From: Aurantibacillus circumpalustris
Lineage (GTDB): Bacteria > Bacteroidota > Bacteroidia > B-17B0 > Aurantibacillaceae
DNA length: 64,000 nt
NCBI RefSeq assembly: GCF_029625215.1
Contig: NZ_CP121197.1
Location: 2,418,001 to 2,482,000 of the forward strand
Direction: 5' to 3'
The stretch's first letter is position 1; every line of letters starts with the position of its first letter. Below, one piece after another: positions 17,507 to 27,089 of this stretch. A model generated the notes under the pieces. That model saw only the letters and a list, made by a program, of their open reading frames with translations, had not been told where the DNA came from and searched no databases. Made by a program: the position numbers and the translations under genes.

Positions 17507-18520
17507 TTACTCAATAATGTAAGGATAATTCGGTTCCGCATAAACATCTTTGTAAAGCTCATCTGGCTCTGGGTAAGGACTTTCTTCTGCAAATTGCACA
17601 GATTCATCAACCAAAGCTTTTACTCGTTCTTCTGCCGCTTCAATACTTGCGTCATCAATCCAGTTATTTTTTTTCAATGTCACCAATACTTTTTCAATAG
17701 GATCTTGTGTTTGATATTCTTTTACCTCGTCTTTGGTACGATAGGTTTGAGCATCACTCATACTATGTCCTTTGTATCGGTAGGTTTTCATTTCTAAAAA
17801 AGTAGGGCCATCGCCGCGACGCGCACGCGCAACCGCTTCCTCCATAGCTTCATGAACCGCTTCTACAGTTAAACCATCTACTGGCTTGCTTGGCATATCG
17901 TAAGCTAATCCTAATTTCCATAAATCGTGTACGTTACTGGTACGTTCTACTGAAGTTCCCATCGCATACATGTTATTCTCAACAATAAATATCACAGGTA
18001 ATTTCCAGGTCATTGCCATGTTAAAGGCTTCGTGCAAAGCACCTTGACGAACTGCTCCGTCTCCCATCGAACACACACACACATTATCCGTTCCGTTATA
18101 TTTTTCTGCAAAAGCAAGTCCAGCTCCTAGAGGCACTTGTCCACCTACAATACCATGACCTCCAACGAAACCATGTTCTTTGCTGAAGATGTGCATGCTA
18201 CCACCCTTACCTTTGCTACAACCCGTAATTTTAGCATACATTTCTGCCATTACGTATTTTGGATGTAAGCCTAAACCAATAGGATGCGCGTGGCAGCGAT
18301 ACGCGGTAATATGTTGATCGCCTTTTTTTGTAGCGCTCACAGTTCCTGCTACAATAGCTTCTTGGCCGATGTAGAGGTGACAAAATCCTTTTATTTTTTG
18401 TTGCACATAAACCTGACCAGTTTTTTCTTCAAATTTACGCATGAGTAACATCGACTCATACCATTTTAAATACTGTTCTTTTGTAAACTTTAGTTTTTTC
18501 TCTGTCGCAGTTTTACCCAT
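17507..18520 (-). CDS. pdhA: Pyruvate dehydrogenase E1 component, alpha subunit
   Basis: I start at ATG 18520 (MGKTATEKKLKFTKEQY, 337 residues); the frame opens nine codons earlier without support. The thiamine diphosphate motif is MGDGAVRQGALHEAFNMAMTWKLPVIFIVENN, and the regulatory loop YRYKGHSMSDAQTYRTKDEV is present. With E1-beta it decarboxylates pyruvate and reductively acetylates the E2 lipoyl arm. E2 is encoded directly downstream. E1-beta and E3 are not in this window, a split arrangement known in Bacteroidota. The promoter region is the 151-bp gap shared with the divergent epimerase gene. Confidence 0.95.
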   Translation of the reverse strand: MGKTATEKKLKFTKEQYLKWYESMLLMRKFEEKTGQVYVQQKIKGFCHLYIGQEAIVAGTVSATKKGDQHITAYRCHAHPIGLGLHPKYVMAEMYAKITGCSKGKGGSMHIFSKEHGFVGGHGIVGGQVPLGAGLAFAEKYNGTDNVCVCSMGDGAVRQGALHEAFNMAMTWKLPVIFIVENNMYAMGTSVERTSNVHDLWKLGLAYDMPSKPVDGLTVEAVHEAMEEAVARARRGDGPTFLEMKTYRYKGHSMSDAQTYRTKDEVKEYQTQDPIEKVLVTLKKNNWIDDASIEAAEERVKALVDESVQFAEESPYPEPDELYKDVYAEPNYPYIIE

Positions 18521-18643
18521 GGTCAAATTTTTAATAAGAAGACACAAAAATAACAGAAAAATGGATAAAAAGTTAAATTTATCCGTCTTAAAAGGATATT
18601 TGTTATTCTGCCTAAAAAGAAGAGTCTAGCGTTTATTTCTCCT

Positions 18644-18651
18644 TATTTTTG
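18644..18651 (+). promoter_or_regulatory. -7 promoter element of the epimerase gene
   Basis: TATTTTTG matches TAnnTTTG exactly and lies 20 bases before the ATG at 18672. I see no good TTG at the matching -33 position, so support is moderate. Confidence 0.45.
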
Positions 18652-18671
18652 CTGGCAGTCAATTAAAATAA

Positions 18672-19706
18672 ATGAATCTACAGTTTACACCTTTTTGGCT
18701 TGAATTTAAACACCCTTTTGGAGTTTCTTCTAATACCAGGAAAGAGACATTGAGTATTTTTATAAAGTTGGAGGTGGATGGCTATGAAGGCTTCGGAGAG
18801 GCTTGTCTGCCGGCCTATTTGGGTGAAACAGAAAAGAATACAGTTGAATTTTTTGGAAAGGCGAGGATGTTTTTGAGAGATATTTCTTCAGGTTTTAATT
18901 TGAAAGAACTCATAGAACAAATCAATTTACTGGATTTAGGAAGTAATGCTGCTAAAGCGGCTATTGATATTGCGCTTCACGACCTTTATGGGAAAATTCA
19001 TACGCAAACGATTGCACAGATTTATGGATTTAAGCGAAAAGAATCTATGGAAACCTCTTTTACAATCGGTATTGATGTGGAAGAAAAACTCATACAGAAA
19101 ATTGAAGAAGCCAAAGATTTTTCAGTCCTAAAAATTAAAGCGGGAACTAAAAACGATCAGCAATTGATTGAAACCATTCGTAAATACACGAACAAACCGC
19201 TTTATGTAGATGTGAACCAAGGATGGACAGATAAACTTTACGTTTTAGAACTGTTGAACTGGATGAAAGATCAGAATGTTATACTCGTTGAGCAACCCAT
19301 GCCTGTTAGGATGAAAGAAGAAATGTGCTGGGTGACAGAGCGAAGTCCAATAACTACAATTGCTGATGAAAGTGTAAAACGCTTAACCGATTTAGAAAAT
19401 TTGAAGGGTGAATTTTCTGGTGTGAACATTAAACTCATGAAGTGCACTGGAATTTATGAAGCTATTAAAATGATTGAATTTTGCAAAGAAAATAGCATCA
19501 AAATTCTATTGGGTTGCATGGCAGAAAGTTCTTGTGCTACCAGTGCAATGGCTCAATTGATGAGTTTTGCGGATTATATTGATTTGGATGCGCCTTTGCT
19601 TTATAAAAATGATCCTTTTGAGGGAGTTACCTATAAAGAAGGCATGGTGTATGTGAATGATTTATCAGGGATTGGGTTCGAACCGAAATTACAAATATTC
19701 GAATAA
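18672..19706 (+). CDS. Dipeptide epimerase (enolase superfamily, L-Ala-D/L-Glu type)
   Basis: The 344-residue protein has the muconate-lactonising/enolase barrel pattern: catalytic Lys in LKIKAGTKND, metal ligands Asp in YVDVNQGW, Glu in VEQPMP and Asp in IADESVK, and the second Lys in NIKLMKCTGI. The C-terminal LGCMAESSCATSAMAQL and DLDAP fit L-Ala-D/L-Glu epimerases, which epimerise dipeptides released in murein recycling. Specificity within the family varies, so Ala-Glu is the likeliest but not certain substrate. It is monocistronic by context, divergent from pdhA. Confidence 0.88.
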   Translation: MNLQFTPFWLEFKHPFGVSSNTRKETLSIFIKLEVDGYEGFGEACLPAYLGETEKNTVEFFGKARMFLRDISSGFNLKELIEQINLLDLGSNAAKAAIDIALHDLYGKIHTQTIAQIYGFKRKESMETSFTIGIDVEEKLIQKIEEAKDFSVLKIKAGTKNDQQLIETIRKYTNKPLYVDVNQGWTDKLYVLELLNWMKDQNVILVEQPMPVRMKEEMCWVTERSPITTIADESVKRLTDLENLKGEFSGVNIKLMKCTGIYEAIKMIEFCKENSIKILLGCMAESSCATSAMAQLMSFADYIDLDAPLLYKNDPFEGVTYKEGMVYVNDLSGIGFEPKLQIFE

Positions 19707-19791
19707 ATTGAGTTTTATTAGGTTTCTAAACGGGTAACTCAATTATCAAAAAAATCACCCTTTAAGAGGCAGTAAAATCATCAAATTATCT

Positions 19792-19799
19792 TATTTTTG
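19792..19799 (+). promoter_or_regulatory. -7 promoter element of the acetylation operon
   Basis: TATTTTTG is an exact TAnnTTTG match and ends 16 bases before the ATG at 19816. The -33 region is not clear. Confidence 0.45.
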
Positions 19800-19815
19800 T
19801 CAGCCTTAGTTGTAT

Positions 19816-21228
19816 ATGGTTTTTAGTGGTATAACGTATCTCGTTTATTTTCTCCCGGTATTTATTTTACTCTACCATCTGGTGCCGCATAAATTTAAAA
19901 ATGCAGTCATTCTTTGTGCCAGTATTTATTTTTATAGCTGGGGCGGACCAAAGTTTATTTTTGTTATTCTTGGAACCACCTTTCTAGATTTTTTATTGGT
20001 GAATACCATGCAAAATCAAAAAACACAAAAATCAAAACGAGTTTATTTGATTATTTCTTTGTGTTTAAATCTCGGACTTCTCTTTTATTTTAAATACTGT
20101 AATTTTTTCATTGAAAATATCAACGCTGTTTTAGGAACAGAAATTTCCTGGTTAAAGGTTGTTCTTCCAATTGGTATTTCGTTTTACACGTTTGAAAGTC
20201 TGACCTATGTGATTGACGTATACCGAGGCGTTCACAAGCCTTTAAAAAACGTGTGGCATTATCAAACCTATATTTTACTGTTTCCGAAATTAATTGCTGG
20301 ACCAATTGTGAGGTACCACGATATTGCAGATCAAATTACCAATCGTGAAAAAAACTATACGGCAGAAGTAAAACTCAGCGGATTTTTAATTTTTTGTTTG
20401 GGACTTGCTAAGAAAACAATCATTGCTAATACTTTGGGTATGCAGGCCGATGCCGTTTTTAAATTAGCGCCTGAAGAAATTGATACTGCTGCTGCCTGGA
20501 TTGGCGCTATAGCCTACACCTTCCAAATTTATTTTGATTTTAGTGGCTATAGTGATATGGCCATTGGTTTAGGAAAAATTATGGGCTTTAAATTCCCTGA
20601 AAACTTCAATAATCCCTACATCTCTGGAAGTATTACTGAATTTTGGAGAAGATGGCACATCACTCTGGGAGCATGGATGAAAAACTACCTCTACATTCCA
20701 ATGGGTGGAAATAAAGTTTCGAATTCTAAATTGTATCGCAATTTAATTTTGGTGTTTTTATTTTCAGGCTTATGGCACGGCGCTAGCTGGAATTTCGTTT
20801 TGTGGGGAGCCTATCACGGTCTGTTTTTAGTCTTAGAACGCTTATTTCTTGGAAGGGTTTTTGAGAAACTCGGAAAATTTATTGCAGTACCCATTACTTT
20901 TTTAATTGTGATTACGGGTTGGGTTTTGTTTAGAAACGAAGATTTGGGTTTTGCTGTACACGTGATCAAACAAATGTATTCTTTTGAATTCTTCCACAGC
21001 AAATTTGTATTGAACAACGATTTTATTACCATGGCAATTGTGGCTACTTTAATTTCCTTCTTCACAATTACAACTAAAACAAAAGAAATTCAGAATAAAA
21101 TATATGGGGAAAGTTTTTCTCCGTCTGCTAAATGGGCTGTGCTTGTTTGTGGAGTAATATTGTATTACGTTTCTTTAAGTTATGTTTCTGCTTTAGATTT
21201 TAATCCATTTATATATTTTCGATTTTAA
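19816..21228 (+). CDS. MBOAT-family O-acyltransferase (AlgI-like)
   Basis: The 470-residue polytopic protein opens with the AlgI/DltB-like segment MVFSGITYLVYFLPVFILLY and SIYFYSWGGPKF. It carries the MBOAT core FWRRWHITLGAWMKNYLYIPMGG (His near residue 279) and the invariant His in SGLWHGASWNFVLWGAYHG (near residue 319). Such proteins move acetyl groups across the inner membrane for O-acetylation of surface polysaccharides. I use ATG 19816, two codons inside an upstream TTG. Its stop overlaps the next start (TAATG), so it is translationally coupled to the AlgJ/X-like gene. The polysaccharide is unknown. Confidence 0.93.
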   Translation: MVFSGITYLVYFLPVFILLYHLVPHKFKNAVILCASIYFYSWGGPKFIFVILGTTFLDFLLVNTMQNQKTQKSKRVYLIISLCLNLGLLFYFKYCNFFIENINAVLGTEISWLKVVLPIGISFYTFESLTYVIDVYRGVHKPLKNVWHYQTYILLFPKLIAGPIVRYHDIADQITNREKNYTAEVKLSGFLIFCLGLAKKTIIANTLGMQADAVFKLAPEEIDTAAAWIGAIAYTFQIYFDFSGYSDMAIGLGKIMGFKFPENFNNPYISGSITEFWRRWHITLGAWMKNYLYIPMGGNKVSNSKLYRNLILVFLFSGLWHGASWNFVLWGAYHGLFLVLERLFLGRVFEKLGKFIAVPITFLIVITGWVLFRNEDLGFAVHVIKQMYSFEFFHSKFVLNNDFITMAIVATLISFFTITTKTKEIQNKIYGESFSPSAKWAVLVCGVILYYVSLSYVSALDFNPFIYFRF

Positions 21229-22541
21229 TGGCAGCGAAAACTAAGACATATTCTATTCACTGTGTGCTTGCTTTTATAGCAATACTTTTTCCGCTTTTAG
21301 CAACACTTACCAATACAGATGACAAACCAAACTTAGTTGGACTGGTAATCAATAACGAAAAACCTGTTTTCTCATGGTCTGATTGGTTTACTGGATCTTA
21401 TCAGGAAGCACGCACTGACTACAACAATGATCACTGGGCCTTTAAAGAAAAAATGGTTAGGCTTAATAATCAGTTCTACTATAAAGCGTTCAATCAGATT
21501 CGTGTAAATAATTTTGTAATTGGGAAAGAGGATTATGCTTATAGTGAAGGTTATATTTTTTCGGCCTTTGGAGATGATTTAATGCCAGAAGAAAAAGTAG
21601 TTTCTCTTCTTGAAAAAGCAAAAGTGATTCAGGATATCTTAAAGAAAAAGGGAATTGATCTTTTGCTTGTCTACGCTCCTGGAAAAGGCGCAGGCTGTAA
21701 AGAATTCGTGGAAGATAAATATGTGCATGAAGTTAAAAACACAAATCATAATTTATTTGTTTCTAATAGCAAACGTTTAAATATTAATCATCTCGATTTG
21801 TACGCTTATTTTGAAAAATTAAAACCAATTTCTCCCTATCCTTTGTTTCCGAAATTCGGTCACCATTGGAGTTATTACGGAGAATGCTTGGCTGTTGATA
21901 CCATTATTAAACACATTGAAGATTTACATCATTGTGATATGCCAAATATATTCTGGAATACCGTTGATGTAATCGATACGGCTCGTAATCGTGATGCAGA
22001 TGTATTAAAGAGCATGAATCTGTATTCAAATCCTTCTCAGGACATGAAATTAGCGTATCCGCAAATTGCTTTTGAAGACGATAGTTTGAAAAACACAACA
22101 CGTGTTCTTACGGTTTCTGATAGCTACTGGTATGGACCGGTTTATATGGGTATTAATCAAAAGGCTTTTGCTTATGGTGAGTTTTGGTATTATTATAACC
22201 GCGTGGTTCCTTCGCGCGTTGCTGGGCAGAAAACCGAAGTGTGGGAATTGGATCTGAAAAGTGAAATTGAAAACAATCAAGTGATCATGCTTTTATATTC
22301 TGATGGAAATCTTCCAGGCTACGGTAACACATTTATACAAGATGTCTACGAAATGTACACTTCTCCGAACTCATTTTATGTAAAGTTTGAACGTAATAAA
22401 CAAATTCAAACCTACGCGAAACAAATTCGAGAAATACCAGGTTTGCTTAAAAAATCTACTTTAAAAAGTAAGGATTTGCAAATACCTTTAGACAGCGCAA
22501 TAAAATTAGATGCTATGAAAATGGCTGGATTACTGAAATAA
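21228..22541 (+). CDS. AlgJ/AlgX/DHHW-like polysaccharide O-acetylation protein
   Basis: The 437-residue protein has an N-terminal membrane or signal helix (CVLAFIAILFPLLATLTN) and a periplasmic SGNH-hydrolase-like domain. The likely nucleophile is the first Ser of VSDSYWYG (near residue 299). The His motif reads FPKFGHHWSYYG; AlgX and AlgJ have an Asp two residues before the His that is not in the usual place here, so activity is plausible but unproven. With the coupled MBOAT protein it would finish acetyl transfer onto an exopolysaccharide. No other polysaccharide genes are nearby. Confidence 0.85.
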   Translation: MAAKTKTYSIHCVLAFIAILFPLLATLTNTDDKPNLVGLVINNEKPVFSWSDWFTGSYQEARTDYNNDHWAFKEKMVRLNNQFYYKAFNQIRVNNFVIGKEDYAYSEGYIFSAFGDDLMPEEKVVSLLEKAKVIQDILKKKGIDLLLVYAPGKGAGCKEFVEDKYVHEVKNTNHNLFVSNSKRLNINHLDLYAYFEKLKPISPYPLFPKFGHHWSYYGECLAVDTIIKHIEDLHHCDMPNIFWNTVDVIDTARNRDADVLKSMNLYSNPSQDMKLAYPQIAFEDDSLKNTTRVLTVSDSYWYGPVYMGINQKAFAYGEFWYYYNRVVPSRVAGQKTEVWELDLKSEIENNQVIMLLYSDGNLPGYGNTFIQDVYEMYTSPNSFYVKFERNKQIQTYAKQIREIPGLLKKSTLKSKDLQIPLDSAIKLDAMKMAGLLK

Positions 22542-22562
22542 AAAATCGCATATAAACTTAAA

Positions 22563-24722
22563 ATGAACGGGATGAAAAGTAAATTAGTATTAGTGTTGAT
22601 GTTTGTTGCTTATTTAGTAAAAGCTGACGAAGGCATGTGGATGCCACAATTGATTGACGCCTTAAATATTAAGGACATGAAAAAGAATGGCTTTAAATTG
22701 ACTGCTAAGGATATTTATGACATCAATAAGGCCAGCATGAAAGACGCTGTGATGATATTTGGTGGTGGTTGTACGGCTGAGGTTATTTCAAATAAAGGAT
22801 TAATTCTTACAAATCATCATTGTGGATTTTCTTCAATTGCTGGTTTAAGCACCGTTGAAAAAGATTATTTAAAAAATGGTTTTTTTGCAATGAATCAAAA
22901 TGAAGAGATTTCTTGCAAAGGTTTAACTGTTACGTTTATAAAACGCATTGAAGATGTGACAACAAAAGTGACAGAAAATATTGGCGCAAATTTTTCTGAG
23001 CAACAAAAAGATTCCACTATTCAAGTAAACGTAAAAAATCTTGAGGCAATTGCAAAAAAAGGAAATCACTACGATGCATTTATCCGTCCCTTTTATTATG
23101 GCAATGAATATTATTTATTTGTTACTGAAGTTTTTAAAGATGTGCGTTTAGTCGGTGCGCCACCTGAAAGTATTGGTAAATTTGGTGGAGAGACAGATAA
23201 TTGGGTTTGGCCAAGACACAATGCCGATTTCAGCATGTTTAGAATTTATGCCGACAAGGACAACAAACCTTCAGAGTATAATACTGAAAACGTTCCTTAC
23301 AAACCGCAGTATTCATTTCCTATCTCTTTGCAAGGTGCAGAAAAGGGAGATTTCACAATGGTTTACGGTTTTCCAGGTAGAACCCAAGAATATCTAACTT
23401 CGTATGCTGTTGAATTACTTGTAGATCAACAAGACCCTGTTAGAGTGATGTTGCGTAAAAAACGTTTAGAGATAATGGAAGAAGACATGAAGAAAAATGA
23501 CACGCTTCGTTTAATGTATGTAAACCGTTATGCTGGTGTTGCTAATGCGTATAAAAAATGGAGTGGTGAAATGCTCGGACTTAAAAAATCGGATGCAATA
23601 AATAAAAAGAAAAAAAATGAAGCAGATTTTTTAAAACTGCTTGAAACTGATAAAGTCAAATCTGAAAAATATTCTAATTTATTTAAGGAGTTTGAAAAAA
23701 CTTACGCCGACTATGCTTCTTTGAGTAAACAATACGATTATTTTACTGAATGTTTATTAGGCATTGATGGTATAAGAATGACTGGTAGCTTTATGAGTAT
23801 TTTCGCAGAACTTAAGAAGAAACAGGCTGGGAAAGAAAATAAATTAGTGGATGTACTTAAAAAAACCGTTCCGGCAATTCCTTTCAAAAACTTTAATAAA
23901 GAAACGGATAGGAAATTATTTAAAGCCATGATGGATATTTACATGAAAGATGTTGATAGAACCATTATGCCAAACTATCTGGATTCTTTATTTACAGCTT
24001 TCAAAAATAACACAAGCGATCTTACTAATTATATATACTCTAGCTCTGTTCTTATTGATAATACCAAAGCAAAGCCAATTTTTGAAGATTTTGAAAAAAA
24101 CGCTTCTATTGTAGAAAAAGATCCGTTATATATTTTAACCGCAGCGATATACAGCCATTATCAAAAAACAGTGATTCCGCAAATGTCTTACTATGACAAA
24201 CAAATTAATCAACTGCAACAAGAATACATGTTAGGTTTAAAAGAAAATGTAAAAGATAAAAAGTTTTATCCGGATGCTAACGGTACGTTGAGAGTTGCCT
24301 TTGGTAAAGTTTCTGACTATGACGGTAAAGATGGTATCCACTATTTGCATTACACAACCATGGATGGTTTAGTCGAAAAAAATAAAACTGGCGAAGAAGA
24401 TTTTTATGTAAAACCAAGATTACTTGATCTGTATGCGAAAAAAGACTTTGGACAGTACGCGGATAAAAACGGTAAACTCAGAACCTGTTTTATTGGAAGT
24501 AATCACACAACGGGTGGAAACAGTGGTAGTCCGGTTTTAAATGCCAAGGGACAACTAATAGGCACCAACTTTGATAGAAACTGGGAAGGCACAATGAGTG
24601 ATATTATGTACAATGGAAGTTTTTGCAGAAATATTACTCTTGATGTTCGTTTTACCTTGTGGATGGTGGATAAATACGCTGGTGCAGGCTATCTGCTTAA
24701 TGAGATGAAGATTATAAAATAA
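22563..24722 (+). CDS. S46 family dipeptidyl-peptidase, DPP11-like
   Basis: The 719-residue exported protease has a signal peptide (LVLVLMFVAYLVKA) and the S46 triad: His in ILTNHHCGFSSI (85/86), Asp222 in PRHNADFSMFRIYAD and Ser654 in TGGNSGSPVL. The residue 18 after the Ser is Arg672 (NFDRNWEG). In the family this position separates DPP11 (Arg, cleaving after Asp/Glu) from DPP7 (Gly, cleaving after hydrophobic residues), so I infer acidic P1 specificity. It removes dipeptides from peptides in the periplasm. Either Met1 or Met4 could be the start. It follows the AlgJ-like gene by 21 bp. Confidence 0.93.
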   Translation: MNGMKSKLVLVLMFVAYLVKADEGMWMPQLIDALNIKDMKKNGFKLTAKDIYDINKASMKDAVMIFGGGCTAEVISNKGLILTNHHCGFSSIAGLSTVEKDYLKNGFFAMNQNEEISCKGLTVTFIKRIEDVTTKVTENIGANFSEQQKDSTIQVNVKNLEAIAKKGNHYDAFIRPFYYGNEYYLFVTEVFKDVRLVGAPPESIGKFGGETDNWVWPRHNADFSMFRIYADKDNKPSEYNTENVPYKPQYSFPISLQGAEKGDFTMVYGFPGRTQEYLTSYAVELLVDQQDPVRVMLRKKRLEIMEEDMKKNDTLRLMYVNRYAGVANAYKKWSGEMLGLKKSDAINKKKKNEADFLKLLETDKVKSEKYSNLFKEFEKTYADYASLSKQYDYFTECLLGIDGIRMTGSFMSIFAELKKKQAGKENKLVDVLKKTVPAIPFKNFNKETDRKLFKAMMDIYMKDVDRTIMPNYLDSLFTAFKNNTSDLTNYIYSSSVLIDNTKAKPIFEDFEKNASIVEKDPLYILTAAIYSHYQKTVIPQMSYYDKQINQLQQEYMLGLKENVKDKKFYPDANGTLRVAFGKVSDYDGKDGIHYLHYTTMDGLVEKNKTGEEDFYVKPRLLDLYAKKDFGQYADKNGKLRTCFIGSNHTTGGNSGSPVLNAKGQLIGTNFDRNWEGTMSDIMYNGSFCRNITLDVRFTLWMVDKYAGAGYLLNEMKIIK

Positions 24723-24749
24723 GTTTGTTCTTCATAAAATTAGTGGCAG

Positions 24750-26591
24750 TTATTTAGTTTTCACCAGTTTATATTTTTCACCACCTTTTATACTGGTACT
24801 GATAAAATAAATACCACTTTCCAAAGCATCGGCTGGAATGTGATTAACTCCTTCTACAAGTTCTGCGCTGTAAACCAAACGCCCCAAGTGATCAAAAACT
24901 GTTATTTTAATTTTTTGTTTTGATTCTATTGTAAAATACGAACCAGAAGGGTTGGGGTAGATTTTTAATACAGGGCCATCAGGCAACTGATCTTGCCGCA
25001 TACCAGCACAGGGTGATACATTTACGGTAAAAACACTGGTGCTTTTGCAAGCGCTGTTGGCATGGTTGCCAATAACGGTATAAATTGTTGTAGCAGTTGG
25101 CGAAACAACCATACTGAGAGCTGAGGTACCAGTACTCCATGAATAACTGGAAGCTCCCGCTGCAGAATAGATTCTTTTATCTCCGGGGCAAGAATTAAAC
25201 ACGCCGCTGACAGTAAGCATGGGCGCTGAGCTAAGAGTGATTACCTGCACGAGGGTATCAGAATTGCAGTTATAGTTTAATGCAAGTTTTACGGTATAGG
25301 TGCCTGATGAAGAAAACACATGCGTTGGATTACTCAAAGTAGATGTGTTTGCAGAACCAGAAAGTGAATCACCGAACAACCATGTTAGACTATTTAGTGG
25401 GTAAGCCATAGCCGTGCAACTGTTAGCCGGCTCGTTAAACAAAACCTGGTTACAGCTCATTGAAGAGTTATTAGTAAATGTAAATGGTGCCGCTAAAGAT
25501 TTAAAATAATTGCTTAAAAAAGCAGGGAGGCCGGAGGATGCAAATTTGGGAGAAAGTACAATAGCGGTATCCTGGTAATTACAAGCCATCCCCAAAGAAT
25601 TAGGACTATTTATCACATCAACAAATTGCTGTGAGAGGTATTTTGCAACATAAATCTTACCATTACTTGCCAGTTGTAATGAACTAGTGCCTATGGTGGA
25701 AGTACTTATAGCCGTTTTTGAAGCAATGATTGCACTGTTGCTTCCAGCACAGAGATCCCATTGATAAATTGGTGAATTAGAAAAAGAGGTGCCACCATAA
25801 AATATAGAGCCGTCTGGGGAGAATTCACATCCATACGGTGTCGCCGTAAAAGAACCCAAGGACAACGAATTTGAAAGCACACCACTTGAGTTGTCGAAAT
25901 CAAAAAGTTCCAAGGCATAGTTCTCATTAATCGCCTGCCCCAGTTTTCTTCCATTAGGGGATATTTTCATTTGACCCACACTATAATAAGTAATATAACT
26001 TCCTATTTGTGAAACAACGGGCGTTGGGTTAACTCCAGATGAGGTAAGCAGGTAAGCTCTGAAATTGGAGGAACTTGTTTCATGCGAAAGAATCCACACA
26101 TCAATTCCGTTGCAATGCCTGGTTGCTGCAAGTTTTTCGGCGCTTGGGGCATAAAGCAGCACATTTTTTGTTATTACCGAACCAGTACCTGCAGCAAGAC
26201 TCATATCCACAATAGAATACCTCAATCCGTTTGGCAAGCCTTGGTCATCGAGTGTAAAAACATAATAAAGGCTATCTGAACCCGGTTGCTTAATAATTAT
26301 ACTTGATTGTGTACTGGAATAATCCCCCAACAAGCCCGCGCCGTTAGCCATTATCTGGTGTAGGGCATTCCAAATGTATTCGCCGTTAGTATAAAACAAT
26401 AAATTGCCATTGCTATCGCTTATAGACGCACAACCCTCGTTAGAAAACAGAGAACCATTAGTTACTGCAACAGGCGGGGTAGAATTAAAACTAATTCCAG
26501 CATACACACCAAAATACCAATTATTGGTTTCCTTCTGCGAGTATAAAACAGTACAGATAAAAAAAAGAAATATAACTAGTGAGTATTTCAA
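24750..26591 (-). CDS. T9SS cargo: propeller-like protein with PKD domain, copy A
   Basis: The 613-residue protein has a signal peptide (MKYSLVIFLFFICTVLYSQ). A repeat-rich N-terminal region of about 360 residues looks like a beta-propeller (ISPNGRKLGQA, FSPDGSIFYGG). A PKD domain follows (about 395-450, FGDSLSGSANTSTLSNPTHV), then a second Ig-like domain (about 455-520). A type-A T9SS sorting domain ends the protein (LKIYPNPSGSYFTIESKQ to KYKLVKTK). It should be secreted by the type IX system and attached to the surface. A near-identical copy lies 2578 bp away. No enzymatic motif is visible, so adhesion or matrix binding is only a guess. Confidence 0.9.
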   Translation of the reverse strand: MKYSLVIFLFFICTVLYSQKETNNWYFGVYAGISFNSTPPVAVTNGSLFSNEGCASISDSNGNLLFYTNGEYIWNALHQIMANGAGLLGDYSSTQSSIIIKQPGSDSLYYVFTLDDQGLPNGLRYSIVDMSLAAGTGSVITKNVLLYAPSAEKLAATRHCNGIDVWILSHETSSSNFRAYLLTSSGVNPTPVVSQIGSYITYYSVGQMKISPNGRKLGQAINENYALELFDFDNSSGVLSNSLSLGSFTATPYGCEFSPDGSIFYGGTSFSNSPIYQWDLCAGSNSAIIASKTAISTSTIGTSSLQLASNGKIYVAKYLSQQFVDVINSPNSLGMACNYQDTAIVLSPKFASSGLPAFLSNYFKSLAAPFTFTNNSSMSCNQVLFNEPANSCTAMAYPLNSLTWLFGDSLSGSANTSTLSNPTHVFSSSGTYTVKLALNYNCNSDTLVQVITLSSAPMLTVSGVFNSCPGDKRIYSAAGASSYSWSTGTSALSMVVSPTATTIYTVIGNHANSACKSTSVFTVNVSPCAGMRQDQLPDGPVLKIYPNPSGSYFTIESKQKIKITVFDHLGRLVYSAELVEGVNHIPADALESGIYFISTSIKGGEKYKLVKTK

Positions 26592-26632
26592 TTTGAATTT
26601 AATTGCGGTAATACTAATTTAGCTAAAATACT
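24757..26632. repeat. Duplicated segment, unit A
   Basis: This 1876-bp segment aligns without a single gap to 27335-29210 at a constant offset of 2578. The middle (about 25070-25772) shows no difference and one mismatch extends this to about 24910. The two flanks carry scattered substitutions. Direct orientation, with 702 bp between units. Confidence 0.93.
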
Positions 26633-27089
26633 CCTGCGCCACAGGGATTAACATTTAAATTATAAGTAGCGGTACACGCATCAGGTGAGGTTTGAGTGCC
26701 GGTGGTGGCAGTTCCGGAATGGTTAACCGTATTTGGACCTGTTACAGGAGTTCCGTTTATATCAATCAGCACGATGATTATGTTGTAGGTAGGACCAGTA
26801 CAGCCAGTAATATCAGCGCATGTGAATAGACAAACTGAAGTACCCCCTCCCCCACACTCACAAGCCCGCCTGCACAGGTATTCCCACCATTGTCTAGTAA
26901 AGTATATCTGATGTTTACAGTACATCCTGTGGGTAGGCTGTTTTTAAAATCGTATCCCCCATTAGGGTTCATTCCGCAAGTGTTTGAACAAGCGCAACCA
27001 GTGATGGTTGGTGTTTGAGCGTTAAGACTGCATACAAATAAGATTGCTAAAAATATTAAGAAGAGTTTGTTGATTTTTAAGTTTTCCAT
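26623..27089 (-). pseudogene. Small Cys-rich secreted protein gene, interrupted by a frameshift at a G-run
   Basis: Reading from 27089, the frame gives a signal peptide (INKLFLIFLAILFVCSLNAQ) and a Cys-rich mature start (TITGCACSNTCGMNPNGGY), then goes out of frame. The next frame continues with SVCLFTCADITGCTGPTYN and ends NPCGAGVF at 26623. The break lies at GGGGGAGGGGG (26853-26843 on the minus strand); one extra G would fuse both halves into a 155-residue protein with regular Cys spacing. It may be a recent mutation, a phase-variable tract or a sequence error. It sits between the two copies of the cargo gene. No family recognised. Confidence 0.65.

Noticed and set aside
26623-27089. Programmed ribosomal frameshift at the G-tract
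   Set aside because: No stimulatory structure is evident and the tract is not a typical slippery heptamer; mutation, phase variation or sequence error are simpler.
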